Source of the DNA: JABDGV01 sp964577935
GTDB lineage: Bacteria > Chlamydiota > Chlamydiia > Chlamydiales > FEN-1388
Assembly: GCA_964577935.1 (NCBI GenBank)
Contig: CAZOAJ010000006.1
Location: forward strand, 62,001 to 126,000
DNA: 64,000 bases
Direction of reading: 5' to 3'
Shown: positions 1 through 8,634 of the stretch, in pieces
Layout: each line of letters starts with the position of its first letter
Position numbering within the stretch: position 1 is the stretch's first letter
Translations under genes and position numbers: made by a program
Notes under the pieces: model-generated
Told to the model about the DNA's origin: nothing
The model's input: only the letters and a program-made list of their open reading frames with translations
Databases searched by the model: none

Positions 1-154
1 AGGGTTTTGTTTTGACGCTTGCTTCTTCAATATTAAGGAGTAGAAGTCCTTGAGCTTTGATTTTTTCTTTAGCTTCGCCAAACGAATGGGCATCTATCAT
101 CCCTTTAGATTTTTTCCCTTGGGGAGATATAGCTTTATAGAGATAGGTTGCCAT
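1..154 (-). CDS. gspF: Type II secretion inner-membrane protein GspF (N-terminal fragment, runs off window start)
   Basis: The first 51 residues are visible, starting MATYLYKAISPQGKK and continuing with an alternation of charged and hydrophobic residues (GMIDAHSFGEAKEKI, then a Leu run and NIEEA). This is the typical start of the GspF/PilC/TcpF family, whose cytoplasmic domains contact the secretion ATPase GspE. The ATG lies 27 bases after the gspE stop on the same strand, giving the order gspD-gspE-gspF seen in chlamydiae. The rest of the gene is outside the window, so integrity cannot be judged. GspF would be the polytopic platform protein of a type II secretion or type IV pilus-like machine. 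Confidence 0.85.
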   Translation of the reverse strand, partial: MATYLYKAISPQGKKSKGMIDAHSFGEAKEKIKAQGLLLLNIEEASVKTKP

Positions 155-181
155 AAGGGATAAAATCCTTTGTCCGTACTA

Positions 182-1819
182 TTAACTTTCGTCAGCCCGG
201 GTAACTCGCCAAATTTCTTGCTCGTTCGTAATGCCCTGTTTGACGAGCTCCATTCCATGATCTTTAAGTCGCATCATACCTTCACTGCTTGCAATTGATT
301 GGATAGGTGATGCTTCCGGACTGATCATTATTTGTCGCTTAATTGCTTGACTCATACTCATGAGTTCATAGATGCCTCTTCGACCATAAAAGCCACTTCC
401 TTGGCATTGAGGGCACTTTTGATTACCCTGAAAATTTTTATGCCCCTTGCATTGTGGACAAACAGTTCTCACAAGTCTTTGAGCAAGAACTCCAATTAAA
501 CAGGATGAAATCAGATAGGGCTCTACTCCCATATCGACAAGACGTGTGACCGCGGATGGTGCATCATTTGTGTGAAGCGTGGAAAGAACGAGGTGGCCTG
601 TGAGTGCTGATTGAATCGCGATTTCAGCTGTCTCTTTATCACGAATCTCTCCAATCATGATAATGTCAGGATCCTGGCGTAGGATATGACGTAATCCCGA
701 AGCGAAGGTCAGCCCGATTTTAGGATGAACACCCATTTGAGAGATGCCTTTTAATCGGTATTCCACAGGGTCTTCAACGGTCATGATGTTGGTGTCTCGA
801 CTTGAAAGCTCAGAAAGGGCGCTATAGAGCGTGGTTGTTTTACCGCTTCCTGTAGGTCCTGTAACTAATACAATGCCCTCAGAAAATCCTATATGCCTTC
901 TAAATTCATCCAAAATTGTTTCTGGCATTCCAATTTTATCAAGGCCTAAGACGATATTTCCTTTATCAAGGATGCGAAGTACAAGCCGCTCCCCGTTAGC
1001 TATTGGGAGTGTGCTTACGCGGAAGTCAAATTTCTTAGCCCCCGTTCGCATTTTTATTCGGCCATCCTGAGGAAGTCTTCTTTCCGCAATGTCCATTTTC
1101 GACATAACTTTAAGTCGAGTAATGATAGGCATTTTCAATTCTTCAGGCGGCGAAATATGATCAAAGAGGACTCCATCGACTCGTAGTCGTACGAGTAATC
1201 CCTGCTCATGTGGTTCAAAGTGGATGTCAGAGGCCCCTTGGCGAATCGCCTCCGAAATTGTTAAGTTGACCAGGCGAACAGCCGGTGCTTGATCAGGGGT
1301 GTCTTCGAGCAGGTCGTATAGGTCACTTTCGTCCTCTAATCCGACTTCTTCTTCATTTTCAGTGGCTGCGTCAATGATCCTTGAGGCTTGAGATTGATCG
1401 TGCTGATACAGAGTATCTATAACTTCTATAATCGCTTCGCGAGGAGCATAGATAAGTTCAATTGGTTTCTTTACAAGTAGGCGAGCTTCTTCAATCCCAT
1501 CAATTGACAGTGGATTATACGTTGCACATAAAAGAGTTCCATTCTCTTCAGAGAAAACCACTATCAGATGTTTCTTTACAAATGAATAGGGAAGAAGTGT
1601 GTGAGGAGGAGTTTTTTCGGCAATTTCTTTCAAGTTGTTGATATGGGGGATGCCGAGGGCTCGTGCATATTCTTCACTGGATGACTTGAAATGATCCTCG
1701 TCTTTTGTTGCTTCCTCTTTGCTTAAGGCTTTGTCACTCTCAGAATTTTTGGAAAAGGAGGAGCGAATCTTGTTGATTAGCTCCTCGAGTTGTTTTTTCA
1801 ATTCCGTCCAGTATTCCAT
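182..1819 (-). CDS. gspE: Type II secretion ATPase GspE
   Basis: 545-residue secretion ATPase that powers pseudopilus assembly from the cytoplasmic face of the inner membrane. Seen: an N-terminal region with charged, acidic linkers (about residues 1-190), a Walker A motif GPTGSGKTT near residue 321, an Asp-box/Walker B region with IIMIGEIRDKETA near 388, the His-box region TGHLVLSTLHTND, and a tetracysteine zinc module (CPQC...CPQC near 460-485) followed by GRRGIYEL. These are the standard GspE/PilB landmarks and all catalytic motifs look intact. It sits between gspD (upstream, 11 bases) and gspF (downstream, 27 bases), so it is co-transcribed with them. Confidence 0.96.
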   Translation of the reverse strand: MEYWTELKKQLEELINKIRSSFSKNSESDKALSKEEATKDEDHFKSSSEEYARALGIPHINNLKEIAEKTPPHTLLPYSFVKKHLIVVFSEENGTLLCATYNPLSIDGIEEARLLVKKPIELIYAPREAIIEVIDTLYQHDQSQASRIIDAATENEEEVGLEDESDLYDLLEDTPDQAPAVRLVNLTISEAIRQGASDIHFEPHEQGLLVRLRVDGVLFDHISPPEELKMPIITRLKVMSKMDIAERRLPQDGRIKMRTGAKKFDFRVSTLPIANGERLVLRILDKGNIVLGLDKIGMPETILDEFRRHIGFSEGIVLVTGPTGSGKTTTLYSALSELSSRDTNIMTVEDPVEYRLKGISQMGVHPKIGLTFASGLRHILRQDPDIIMIGEIRDKETAEIAIQSALTGHLVLSTLHTNDAPSAVTRLVDMGVEPYLISSCLIGVLAQRLVRTVCPQCKGHKNFQGNQKCPQCQGSGFYGRRGIYELMSMSQAIKRQIMISPEASPIQSIASSEGMMRLKDHGMELVKQGITNEQEIWRVTRADES

Positions 1820-1830
1820 CAGAATATGCC

Positions 1831-4338
1831 TTATGAGATTTGGTCAGGGGTTTTAAAGAGCATTTCAAGACTTCTCTCAAACAAAGCACGCTTTTCTCGC
1901 TTCTGAGCATCGAGCACCTCTTTCATGAATTCTGGGGTGTCTCCAGGTCTCTTTGCAAGATCTGCTTTTCTTAATCGCTTCATTTCTTCACTGGCATCGG
2001 GAACAATGCGCGGCGTTATAAAGACAAACATTTCCGTACTATGCGATGTCAAGGCGGTTGTGCTGAAGAGCTTTCCAATTCCTGGAAGTTCCCCCAAGAA
2101 TGGTATCGACTCTTGATCGCCATGCTCAGTTTTTCTTCGAAGACCGCCGATGATAACAGTTTCGCCGTCAGCAACTCGAACTTCGTTTTTCACATTTCTT
2201 CGAGTGACATCTGGGCGATCATGTTTACTTGGTTTGGTAGTATCAAAGATTATATCTGTGGACATAGTGATGAATTTTTGACCTTGCGGCTCATGTTCGT
2301 CATCATCGAGCTTTGAATGAATTGTTGGTGTGATTTGTATCGTTATCCCGTATTCAGCACGTGTATAGGAGTCTTTAACGCGCTCTTCAGTGAATTCAAC
2401 CGCTCCAGTATTAATAGAAATCTGATCAACAACGGCAATTTTTGCTGGCGTTTGGTTGACAGTTGTAACACTTGGATTTGCGTTAATTTGGATGTTTTCC
2501 TGTGTCAAAAGGAATTGGAATACGAGATCAAAAGGCATTATGCTCGTCGGGCCTCGGGATATGATGTACTCAAAGAGTCCTTTACCAATTTCATGACCTC
2601 GATGATCTTCATTTTTATGATGTTTTTTGTGCTTGTGCTTGCCATGAAGCTTGTCGCGGTGAGCATCGTTCCAAATGATGCTATCTTTGTGCTTTTTAGA
2701 TGCAGCTGATCCCATTCGAAGTAAATTCATCCCAAATGAGCTAGAATCTCCAATCCGCTTTTCAAAAAGCATAACATCAATTTGTACCATTTGTTTTGGC
2801 ACATCGAGTTTACGCACAAGCTCTTTCAGTTTTGGGAGCACATAGTTTTCGACTACCATCACTATGGAGTTAGTCTTTGCATCGATGATAAAGTTTTCAT
2901 GTAAATTTGCAGTCTTAGTTTTATCCATGGTGGCAGGTGCGATAAGTGGAGGGGCATTGACGACCGTAGCTGGAGATGGCTCTTGATTTCTAATTTTGGC
3001 ATCAACCATTCCTACTCGTATGGATTGTTGCGGGCCACTTTTAGCAGGAGTTGTAAGACCGAGCAAACGGGTATATACCTGGCTAAGTACTTTTGCGAGA
3101 TCCTCTGCTTCTGAGTTTTTGCATGCATACCAATAGATCGAACGTTCTTGAACATCGCCAATTGTTGCTTCGACATCCTCAATAATCTTAACTGCTTTGT
3201 CTATAAGTTCTTTGGTTCCAACTAAGAAGAGAGATTGGGATGGATGTTTGAGAACTACAACTTTGAACCCTTGAGATTGATCAGCTCCAAATGTTGGGGC
3301 TGCATGCTTTTCCGAACCTCCCATGTTCCCTGAAGAGTCCGATCTTCCCCCTTCTGTCTCAAATAAAGTTGAAAGCATTCTAGCCATTTCTTCTGAATTG
3401 GCTTTTTGGAGTGAAATAAGTCTCCAGGTATTGGCCATTTTTGGCCCTGAAATAAAGCTCGCGATTTTAAGTAGCTCAGTAAGTTCGCGAACAAGGCCAA
3501 TCATCAAGATTGATCCACCCGTTTGTTGTATGGTGACCTGTTCTAGAGGCGCAAACTTATCAAGAAATTGTGTAATCCTTCGGACATCGCTTGGCTCCGG
3601 AGTTAATACAAAGGCAACTTTTGAATCTTCAGGGAGCAAGGCGATCTCATCCTTTGAGTCGGTAATCGAGAATATGCCCGAATTATTCAACCGGATAAAC
3701 GTCAGCTGCTTGAGGAAAGGCGATACCTGTTTAATTCCTATTCCATAACCCGCTAGGACAAGTTCAAGCATTTCGCCCCAAAGAGCCTTTGGAATAGCCA
3801 TTTGAGAGGAAACATGAATTTTTAAACTGCCAATTTCAGGAGGAATTACATAAACACAGTCATGGGCGCCGTAGTCGATGACAAGCTGTGCTACAGTCGC
3901 ATCTGGCTGATGCCAAAGAGCATCAATGTCTTGTGGATTTGCACCCTCAGATAAGTCTTTCCATTTGTCCTCAAGATTCAATATTTCTGTCTGTAAGGCA
4001 TTTATACGTAAAATCTCTTCCTGCGTAGCCTGATTGATAAGCTCTTGGGAAGCCTTAGCTTCAAGCAGTTCATTTATGCGAGCTCCTGCAGATGAATAAC
4101 AGGCAAAGAGCTCTTCACGCTTCTTTGTGAGAGCGTTATTTATTTCTACAAGAGTTCCTTGAGAGTCTATGTGCGTGCCTTTAGTTTCACTGAGCAGTGA
4201 TCTTTTCTTTGTTAAAGAGACGCCAGAAAGATTGCCTGTTTGAGGGAATAGGCAGCAGATTGTCAGCGAGGCGTACAGTAAAGATCGCTTTGGTGAAAGT
4301 AGCTTTAAGAACATATGTGTGCTCTTCGTTTTATTCAT
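1831..4338 (-). CDS. gspD: Type II secretion outer-membrane secretin GspD
   Basis: 835-residue secretin, the multimeric outer-membrane gate of the type II pathway. An N-terminal hydrophobic segment (SLLYASLTICCLFPQ) acts as signal peptide, although the start is long and a second Met lies at residue 9. The middle contains N-domain-like repeats (for example WRLISLQKANSEEMARMLSTLF and YWYACKNSEAEDLAKVLS). The C-terminal secretin core is recognisable from NQTPAKIAVVDQ, VRVADGETVIIGGLRR and VFITPRIV. An unusual Lys/His-rich insertion (roughly residues 550-575, HGKHKHKKHHKNEDHRGH) interrupts the start of the secretin core. The gene begins 62 bases downstream of the acidic-tailed membrane protein and precedes gspE. 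Confidence 0.94.
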   Translation of the reverse strand: MNKTKSTHMFLKLLSPKRSLLYASLTICCLFPQTGNLSGVSLTKKRSLLSETKGTHIDSQGTLVEINNALTKKREELFACYSSAGARINELLEAKASQELINQATQEEILRINALQTEILNLEDKWKDLSEGANPQDIDALWHQPDATVAQLVIDYGAHDCVYVIPPEIGSLKIHVSSQMAIPKALWGEMLELVLAGYGIGIKQVSPFLKQLTFIRLNNSGIFSITDSKDEIALLPEDSKVAFVLTPEPSDVRRITQFLDKFAPLEQVTIQQTGGSILMIGLVRELTELLKIASFISGPKMANTWRLISLQKANSEEMARMLSTLFETEGGRSDSSGNMGGSEKHAAPTFGADQSQGFKVVVLKHPSQSLFLVGTKELIDKAVKIIEDVEATIGDVQERSIYWYACKNSEAEDLAKVLSQVYTRLLGLTTPAKSGPQQSIRVGMVDAKIRNQEPSPATVVNAPPLIAPATMDKTKTANLHENFIIDAKTNSIVMVVENYVLPKLKELVRKLDVPKQMVQIDVMLFEKRIGDSSSFGMNLLRMGSAASKKHKDSIIWNDAHRDKLHGKHKHKKHHKNEDHRGHEIGKGLFEYIISRGPTSIMPFDLVFQFLLTQENIQINANPSVTTVNQTPAKIAVVDQISINTGAVEFTEERVKDSYTRAEYGITIQITPTIHSKLDDDEHEPQGQKFITMSTDIIFDTTKPSKHDRPDVTRRNVKNEVRVADGETVIIGGLRRKTEHGDQESIPFLGELPGIGKLFSTTALTSHSTEMFVFITPRIVPDASEEMKRLRKADLAKRPGDTPEFMKEVLDAQKREKRALFERSLEMLFKTPDQIS

Positions 4339-4400
4339 CGACTTCGTATTAAGGGGCTTCTACAGTTATACAAATTTGTCATGGATCCCATTGAGGTCCT

Positions 4401-5774
4401 TTATTCTAAATCCTCTGTGTCTACATCATCTTCACTATCATCATCTGAGTCATCCAAATCCTCATCATCGTCATCATCCTCTTCGATAAGCTGGTTTGGT
4501 TTCCCAATATTTTTTTGATCATCTTTCTGAGCAGAACGATATAGAGGCAAGGAAAATTCTTGCCAAATAGATCTGCTTGGGTCAATTAAAATTCCAGTGA
4601 GGCACTGTTCGTTTCGAACTTTTTTGATTCCATCAAGGGCTAATAGAGTTCCGCGAAGAGCGCCGGAGACATAAAGGTCTAGCTGTTCATGATTTAAGAT
4701 AGGAAGTATACCATCTTTAGTTTGTAATATCCATTCATCAGATGAAATTAAAGTTCTTTTACCTTGCAATTCTGCAATTAAACGAGTTCTAGATCGTGCT
4801 CCTAATAATTTAATCGGAAAATTTGGGTTAATCGGTGGAGCATGTGATTTGCCAATTCCAATATCAATTTGAGTTTGGCCTGAGCTATCCCAAAGATTAA
4901 AGTGCAGTTGATTGTCTTCTTTTCTTGCAAACATAAGGAGAGGTTTATTCAGTGAGTCCGGTCCTGGCTGTATAGGCGTAAACCGACCGTTATCAAAGAT
5001 AAAACAATCTCCTACAGATGTCCAAAGTACATATCCTTCGCCCTCAGGACCGAAGAAAATTAACTCCTTATCCATTTTTTCTGGATCTTCTTCTAAGACC
5101 TTATAGAGTGCATCTTGTCCGTACCAGATGGCTCCCATTTTCTGAAATAAAGTATTGTCTATCCGATAAGGTCCGATTTCAAAGACAAGTTGGGATTGTT
5201 CATTTTGAGGTAATGGTGACAGTGCAAGTTTGAAACTAACTATATCGGCCGGCGCATGAATAACTTCTCCGCTAGGGCTTTTCAAAAAGACTTTAATCTG
5301 AGCCTCTCTGCCTTGAGGAGTAACTTCAATCCATAAGGGAGAGTTATCCGATATATCAGCAACAGACCAGCGACCAGCATTGTTCTGAACATGAAATTTT
5401 AAAAATATTTTTTCATTCGGAGGTGATGTAAAACTTTTATTTTGACCTCGAAATCCAAGTCGGACAAATCCTGAATTGGGATCGGCATCTGGTCGGCAGT
5501 TGGATCCGTAATAAATGAGCTGAGATCTTAGATCAGGGATCCGGATATCAAGTGCGAGTTCTTTAAGATGAAAAAAGGGAGAGTGAACCGCTTCGACAAA
5601 ACTTTGTTGAGTCTTTTGATCCGGTATTTTTTCGCTTTTTTTTGTAGCTTGCGGCGGAGATGGAACGAATTCAGGTGTGAAAAAGCTAAGACTTGCATAG
5701 GCCACGACCATACACAAGGCGATGATGATGAATGCAAGGTTGATTCGCCGCATTACTTCCCGAGTAATCTTCAT
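4401..5774 (-). CDS. Membrane-anchored protein of unknown function with Asp/Glu-rich tail, upstream of gspD
   Basis: 457 residues. One N-terminal transmembrane helix (about residues 10-30) is followed by a large, probably periplasmic domain rich in beta-type sequence with no motif I recognise. The last 30 residues are almost entirely Asp, Glu and Ser. In Chlamydia a hypothetical gene lies directly upstream of gspD at the same place, so this is probably its positional counterpart (inference from gene order). The start is supported by an AGAAGG ribosome site a few bases upstream. Being first in a run with gspD-gspE-gspF suggests a role with the type II machine, for instance a substrate-coupling or assembly factor, but nothing in the sequence proves it. 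Confidence 0.75.
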   Translation of the reverse strand: MKITREVMRRINLAFIIIALCMVVAYASLSFFTPEFVPSPPQATKKSEKIPDQKTQQSFVEAVHSPFFHLKELALDIRIPDLRSQLIYYGSNCRPDADPNSGFVRLGFRGQNKSFTSPPNEKIFLKFHVQNNAGRWSVADISDNSPLWIEVTPQGREAQIKVFLKSPSGEVIHAPADIVSFKLALSPLPQNEQSQLVFEIGPYRIDNTLFQKMGAIWYGQDALYKVLEEDPEKMDKELIFFGPEGEGYVLWTSVGDCFIFDNGRFTPIQPGPDSLNKPLLMFARKEDNQLHFNLWDSSGQTQIDIGIGKSHAPPINPNFPIKLLGARSRTRLIAELQGKRTLISSDEWILQTKDGILPILNHEQLDLYVSGALRGTLLALDGIKKVRNEQCLTGILIDPSRSIWQEFSLPLYRSAQKDDQKNIGKPNQLIEEDDDDDEDLDDSDDDSEDDVDTEDLE

Positions 5775-5844
5775 GAAAAAGCCTTCTTTACATTCGATTT
5801 AAAAAAAGTGTATCAAAGCATAGGTAATCAAGTGGAGATCAATT

Positions 5845-6264
5845 ATGACAAATCCAACAAATAGTGATCCTCGTGAGTCAAAAGAAAATATAGAAAAATT
5901 GAATGAAGCAACAGAAAAAGTTACGCCAACACTGATTGGCGGTGCAATTGACGTAGTCAAAAACAATATGGGCGATACCATTGCCTACGCTATATTAATT
6001 GGTGGACTTCTTCTTTCATTTTTCCATCCATTTTTTGGTGGAATGCCTGTTGGGTTCGTGATGGGGCTTTATTTTTCAAAAAAAGTATTCCTTATGACGG
6101 CCGAATTCCGAGAATATATTTCTCATGAGGGGATTTTTAGAGGATTTATTATTGTTGCATCTATTGCGGCACTAGCAATATCTGCTCCTGGTTTATGCTT
6201 AGGGTTATTTATTGGGGCAATGGCGCGGCCGCTTTTCGGTAAAAGTCTTTCTCCAAGTGAATAA
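5845..6264 (+). CDS. Small integral membrane protein, unknown function
   Basis: 139 residues with a charged N-terminus (about residues 1-45) and three predicted hydrophobic segments: IAYAILIGGLLLSFF, GMPVGFVMGLYF and FIIVASIAALAISAPGLCLGLFIGAMA. A clear GGAG ribosome site precedes the ATG by about eight bases. It is divergent from the gspD-cluster gene and faces mutY in the same direction, with a hairpin between the two. No family recognised. Confidence 0.7.
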   Translation: MTNPTNSDPRESKENIEKLNEATEKVTPTLIGGAIDVVKNNMGDTIAYAILIGGLLLSFFHPFFGGMPVGFVMGLYFSKKVFLMTAEFREYISHEGIFRGFIIVASIAALAISAPGLCLGLFIGAMARPLFGKSLSPSE

Positions 6265-6358
6265 CTTGTGCTACGTAAAATCAAAATGGATATCTGATCT
6301 TTTGCGTAACATGGGCGAATAAGAATATATAGATCAATTGTGCGTTCGTCTTTTCAAT

Positions 6359-6402
6359 AGCGGTTCAAATTTGATATAATTGTGAACCGCTTTATATTTT
6401 TA
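6359..6402 (+). terminator. Hairpin between the small membrane protein and mutY (terminator or operator)
   Basis: Arms AGCGGTTCA-AATT and AATTGTGAACCGCT pair around a short AT loop and are followed by a T-rich stretch, which suits a rho-independent terminator. The loop also contains TATAAT, so the element could instead overlap the mutY promoter. Confidence 0.5.
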
Positions 6403-6412
6403 CAGTACGATC

Positions 6413-7471
6413 ATGTCTCGTTATTCTGAGTCGCTCATTCATTGGTTCATGCATGTCAAACGGTCTCTTCCTTGGAGAGATAACCCAACGCCTTATTCTG
6501 TGTTAGTATCAGAGGTTATGCTTCAGCAGACGCAGGCTGATAGGGTTATTGGCTATTTTAACCGATGGATGAATCGATTTCCAAATATAGTCGCTTTGGC
6601 CGAAGCTGAAATTGAAGAGGTGATGAAGCTTTGGGAGGGCTTGGGGTACTATTCTCGGGCACGCGCACTGCATAAAGCTGCACAATACATTGTAAATGAG
6701 CTTTCAGGGAAAATTCCAGACTCTAAAGATGAACTGTTGAAAATTCCCGGCGTAGGCCCCTATACTTCGGGTGCAATTCTCTCTTTCGCTTTCAAGAAAA
6801 AGGCTGTAGCTCTAGATGCTAACGTTTTTCGAGTGATTTCTCGTTTTCATATGTATCCAAAAAGGCTTGAAGAGACGAAAGCTCGTGAAGAACTCGAGAA
6901 TTTGACTTTCGATTTTTTGCCGGACAATAGCTCTGAGATAGTCATGGAGTCTCTTATTGAACTTGGAGCCCTTATCTGCACGAAAATTCCTAAATGTGCT
7001 CTATGTCCGCTGCAAGGTAATTGTGCATCCTATAAAAATGACCTTGTTGATAAGTTTCCTATAAAGAAAGAACCTCTTAAACGCATAGACCTTTATCGTA
7101 TTGTCTTCATTCTTCGTGATAAGCAGGAAGTGTACATTATCAAACGACCTCAGGGCGTGATTATGTCAGGGCTTCATGAGTTCCCCTACATTGAGATTCC
7201 ATTTAAAACATCTGAAGAGGAAATGAAGGCGTCTATATACGAGCAATTTCCTTCAGCAAATATTATTGCTTCCCTTCCAATGCTGCAGCACTCATTTACA
7301 CGATATAGAGCTTTTCTTTTCCCTTTCCTTATCGAATCCAGTGAAATAAATGAAATAACGTCCACACAGGGCGGGTTTTGGAAGAACCTTTCCGATGTAG
7401 GCGAAATGAGCTTTTCATCGGGTCATAAAAGGATTTTAGATATTCTTAAAAACCGGCAGCAATTGAAATAG
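6413..7471 (+). CDS. mutY: A/G-specific adenine DNA glycosylase MutY
   Basis: 352-residue base-excision repair enzyme that removes adenine opposite 8-oxoguanine. Seen: the N-terminal PWR-type start (LPWRDNPTPYSVLVSEVMLQQTQ), the helix-hairpin-helix LLKIPGVGPYTSGAI, the catalytic Asp region ALDANVFRVISR, a four-cysteine Fe-S loop (CTKIPKCALCPLQGNC), and a C-terminal NUDIX-like domain (from about residue 220) that reads oxoG. The first Fe-S spacing is Cys-x5-Cys, one residue shorter than the usual Cys-x6-Cys-x2-Cys-x5-Cys. The 3' end overlaps the end of the convergent gene on the other strand by 26 bases. Confidence 0.95.
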   Translation: MSRYSESLIHWFMHVKRSLPWRDNPTPYSVLVSEVMLQQTQADRVIGYFNRWMNRFPNIVALAEAEIEEVMKLWEGLGYYSRARALHKAAQYIVNELSGKIPDSKDELLKIPGVGPYTSGAILSFAFKKKAVALDANVFRVISRFHMYPKRLEETKAREELENLTFDFLPDNSSEIVMESLIELGALICTKIPKCALCPLQGNCASYKNDLVDKFPIKKEPLKRIDLYRIVFILRDKQEVYIIKRPQGVIMSGLHEFPYIEIPFKTSEEEMKASIYEQFPSANIIASLPMLQHSFTRYRAFLFPFLIESSEINEITSTQGGFWKNLSDVGEMSFSSGHKRILDILKNRQQLK

Positions 7472-8177
7472 ACCACCCACTGAATATTCTTGAGGCATGA
7501 TGTGTTCTTTGAGCTATAGGTATTAAATAAGAAATAGACCAAGAAAGTCCTTTTTGGCTCCATCTTAAGCCCGGTGATAAGATGGCTGTTGTAGAATCTG
7601 AATGCCTTGTCTTCCATTTTTGGAAGCAGAGCTCAACTCCTCCAAATAGAACCGAATAATATGAATGCTGAGGAAGAATGTAAGGGTATATTTTCTCAAG
7701 AAAAAATACTTTTAAAGTCGATATTTGTTGATTATGACGCAACGAGAGTATTGCTTGAGCCCCATATTCGTTTGTAATTCTTTGCTGTTTGAGTAATAGC
7801 GACATAAGGAGGCTTGAATTTTGTATACCCATTTCAAATTGACCAAATTCTAGTTTGCCTTGGGTAGTTCTTGTCCATATGCGTTCTTGCCAGGTGAGCC
7901 AGAGGCTATTCTTTGATCCTATTTTACCGATCGTAGCGTTAATTGCAGAAGATGGTCTGATTCCTATTCCTTGAGTATAGAGAAGACCATATTTCGTGTT
8001 TTTTTGATTGAGCATAAACGTTTCAATACGCAAGGGTTTTTGCTCATGAACTAATACAAAATTTCGATCTGGCTCGTAAAAATACTGAGCAGAAAGGGAT
8101 GACGATACGAGAAGGGATGTTATGAATACCCATAGCACCCAGGTAGGGTTATATTCGTTAAGGGAGAATGCTGACAT
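7446..8177 (-). CDS. Predicted secreted beta-barrel-like protein, unknown function
   Basis: 243 residues with an N-terminal hydrophobic segment (VLWVFITSLLVSSSLSAQYFY) that looks like a cleavable signal peptide with an S-A-Q-type site. The rest is made of alternating polar/hydrophobic stretches rich in aromatic residues and ends in Phe (ISIAAGF), a pattern common in outer-membrane beta barrels. No family recognised. It overlaps the end of the upstream HMA-domain gene by 20 bases and so is translationally linked to it. Its 3' end overlaps mutY. Confidence 0.7.
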   Translation of the reverse strand: MSAFSLNEYNPTWVLWVFITSLLVSSSLSAQYFYEPDRNFVLVHEQKPLRIETFMLNQKNTKYGLLYTQGIGIRPSSAINATIGKIGSKNSLWLTWQERIWTRTTQGKLEFGQFEMGIQNSSLLMSLLLKQQRITNEYGAQAILSLRHNQQISTLKVFFLEKIYPYILPQHSYYSVLFGGVELCFQKWKTRHSDSTTAILSPGLRWSQKGLSWSISYLIPIAQRTHHASRIFSGWSISIAAGF

Positions 8178-8634
8178 TATTTAAAACTAACTCGCCATCT
8201 GTTTTTTCGACAGAGCCCTTAATATGAACGGGATTTGTTTGTTTGAGAAGTTCTTCTTCGAAAAGTGGAGCAATAAGAAATGTTGTCATATCTGGTGTTG
8301 AGTGGAGGTACACACGAGTGTCTTTTTTCTCGATTGATCCTGAAACATCAATATTGATGCTTTTTAGCTGGAACTGAGCATCTTTAAATTTAGAAACAAA
8401 ACCATCCGGGGTAAAGGGAGTTCTAATATCCCACGTTACCAATACAACTCCCTCTTGTAGCCAAACCTCCACATTTTTCACTCCTGAAACACTTCTTACA
8501 AGTTCATCTACACCTGTGATGCAATAAGGGCATGCTAGACCGTCTACCTTGAGAAGAACTTGATTAATCATTGCATGGAGGGAATGATTTAAGGAGTATA
8601 TGAGGCCGCATGCAACTATAAAATTGCGTATCAT
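8158..8634 (-). CDS. Exported protein with heavy-metal-associated (HMA) domain
   Basis: 158 residues. An N-terminal hydrophobic signal (FIVACGLIYSLNHSLHA) precedes an HMA-like fold with the metal-binding motif CPYC (LKVDGLACPYCITGVDELVRSVSGVKNVEV), as in MerP/CopZ proteins. A second half of about 75 residues repeats a similar beta-alpha-beta pattern but has no cysteines. It begins directly after the glycosyltransferase stop and overlaps the next gene. A periplasmic copper or other soft-metal carrier is the likely role; a thiol-redox function is an alternative because CPYC can also be a redox pair. Confidence 0.8.
   Translation of the reverse strand: MIRNFIVACGLIYSLNHSLHAMINQVLLKVDGLACPYCITGVDELVRSVSGVKNVEVWLQEGVVLVTWDIRTPFTPDGFVSKFKDAQFQLKSINIDVSGSIEKKDTRVYLHSTPDMTTFLIAPLFEEELLKQTNPVHIKGSVEKTDGELVLNNVSILP

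Noticed and set aside
2317..2709. 130-codon plus-strand frame inside gspD
   Set aside because: Lies wholly antisense to a conserved gene and shows no motif.
4315..4518. Ser-rich plus-strand frame of 67 codons
   Set aside because: It is the antisense of the Asp/Glu-rich tail of the minus-strand gene; the composition is a mirror effect.
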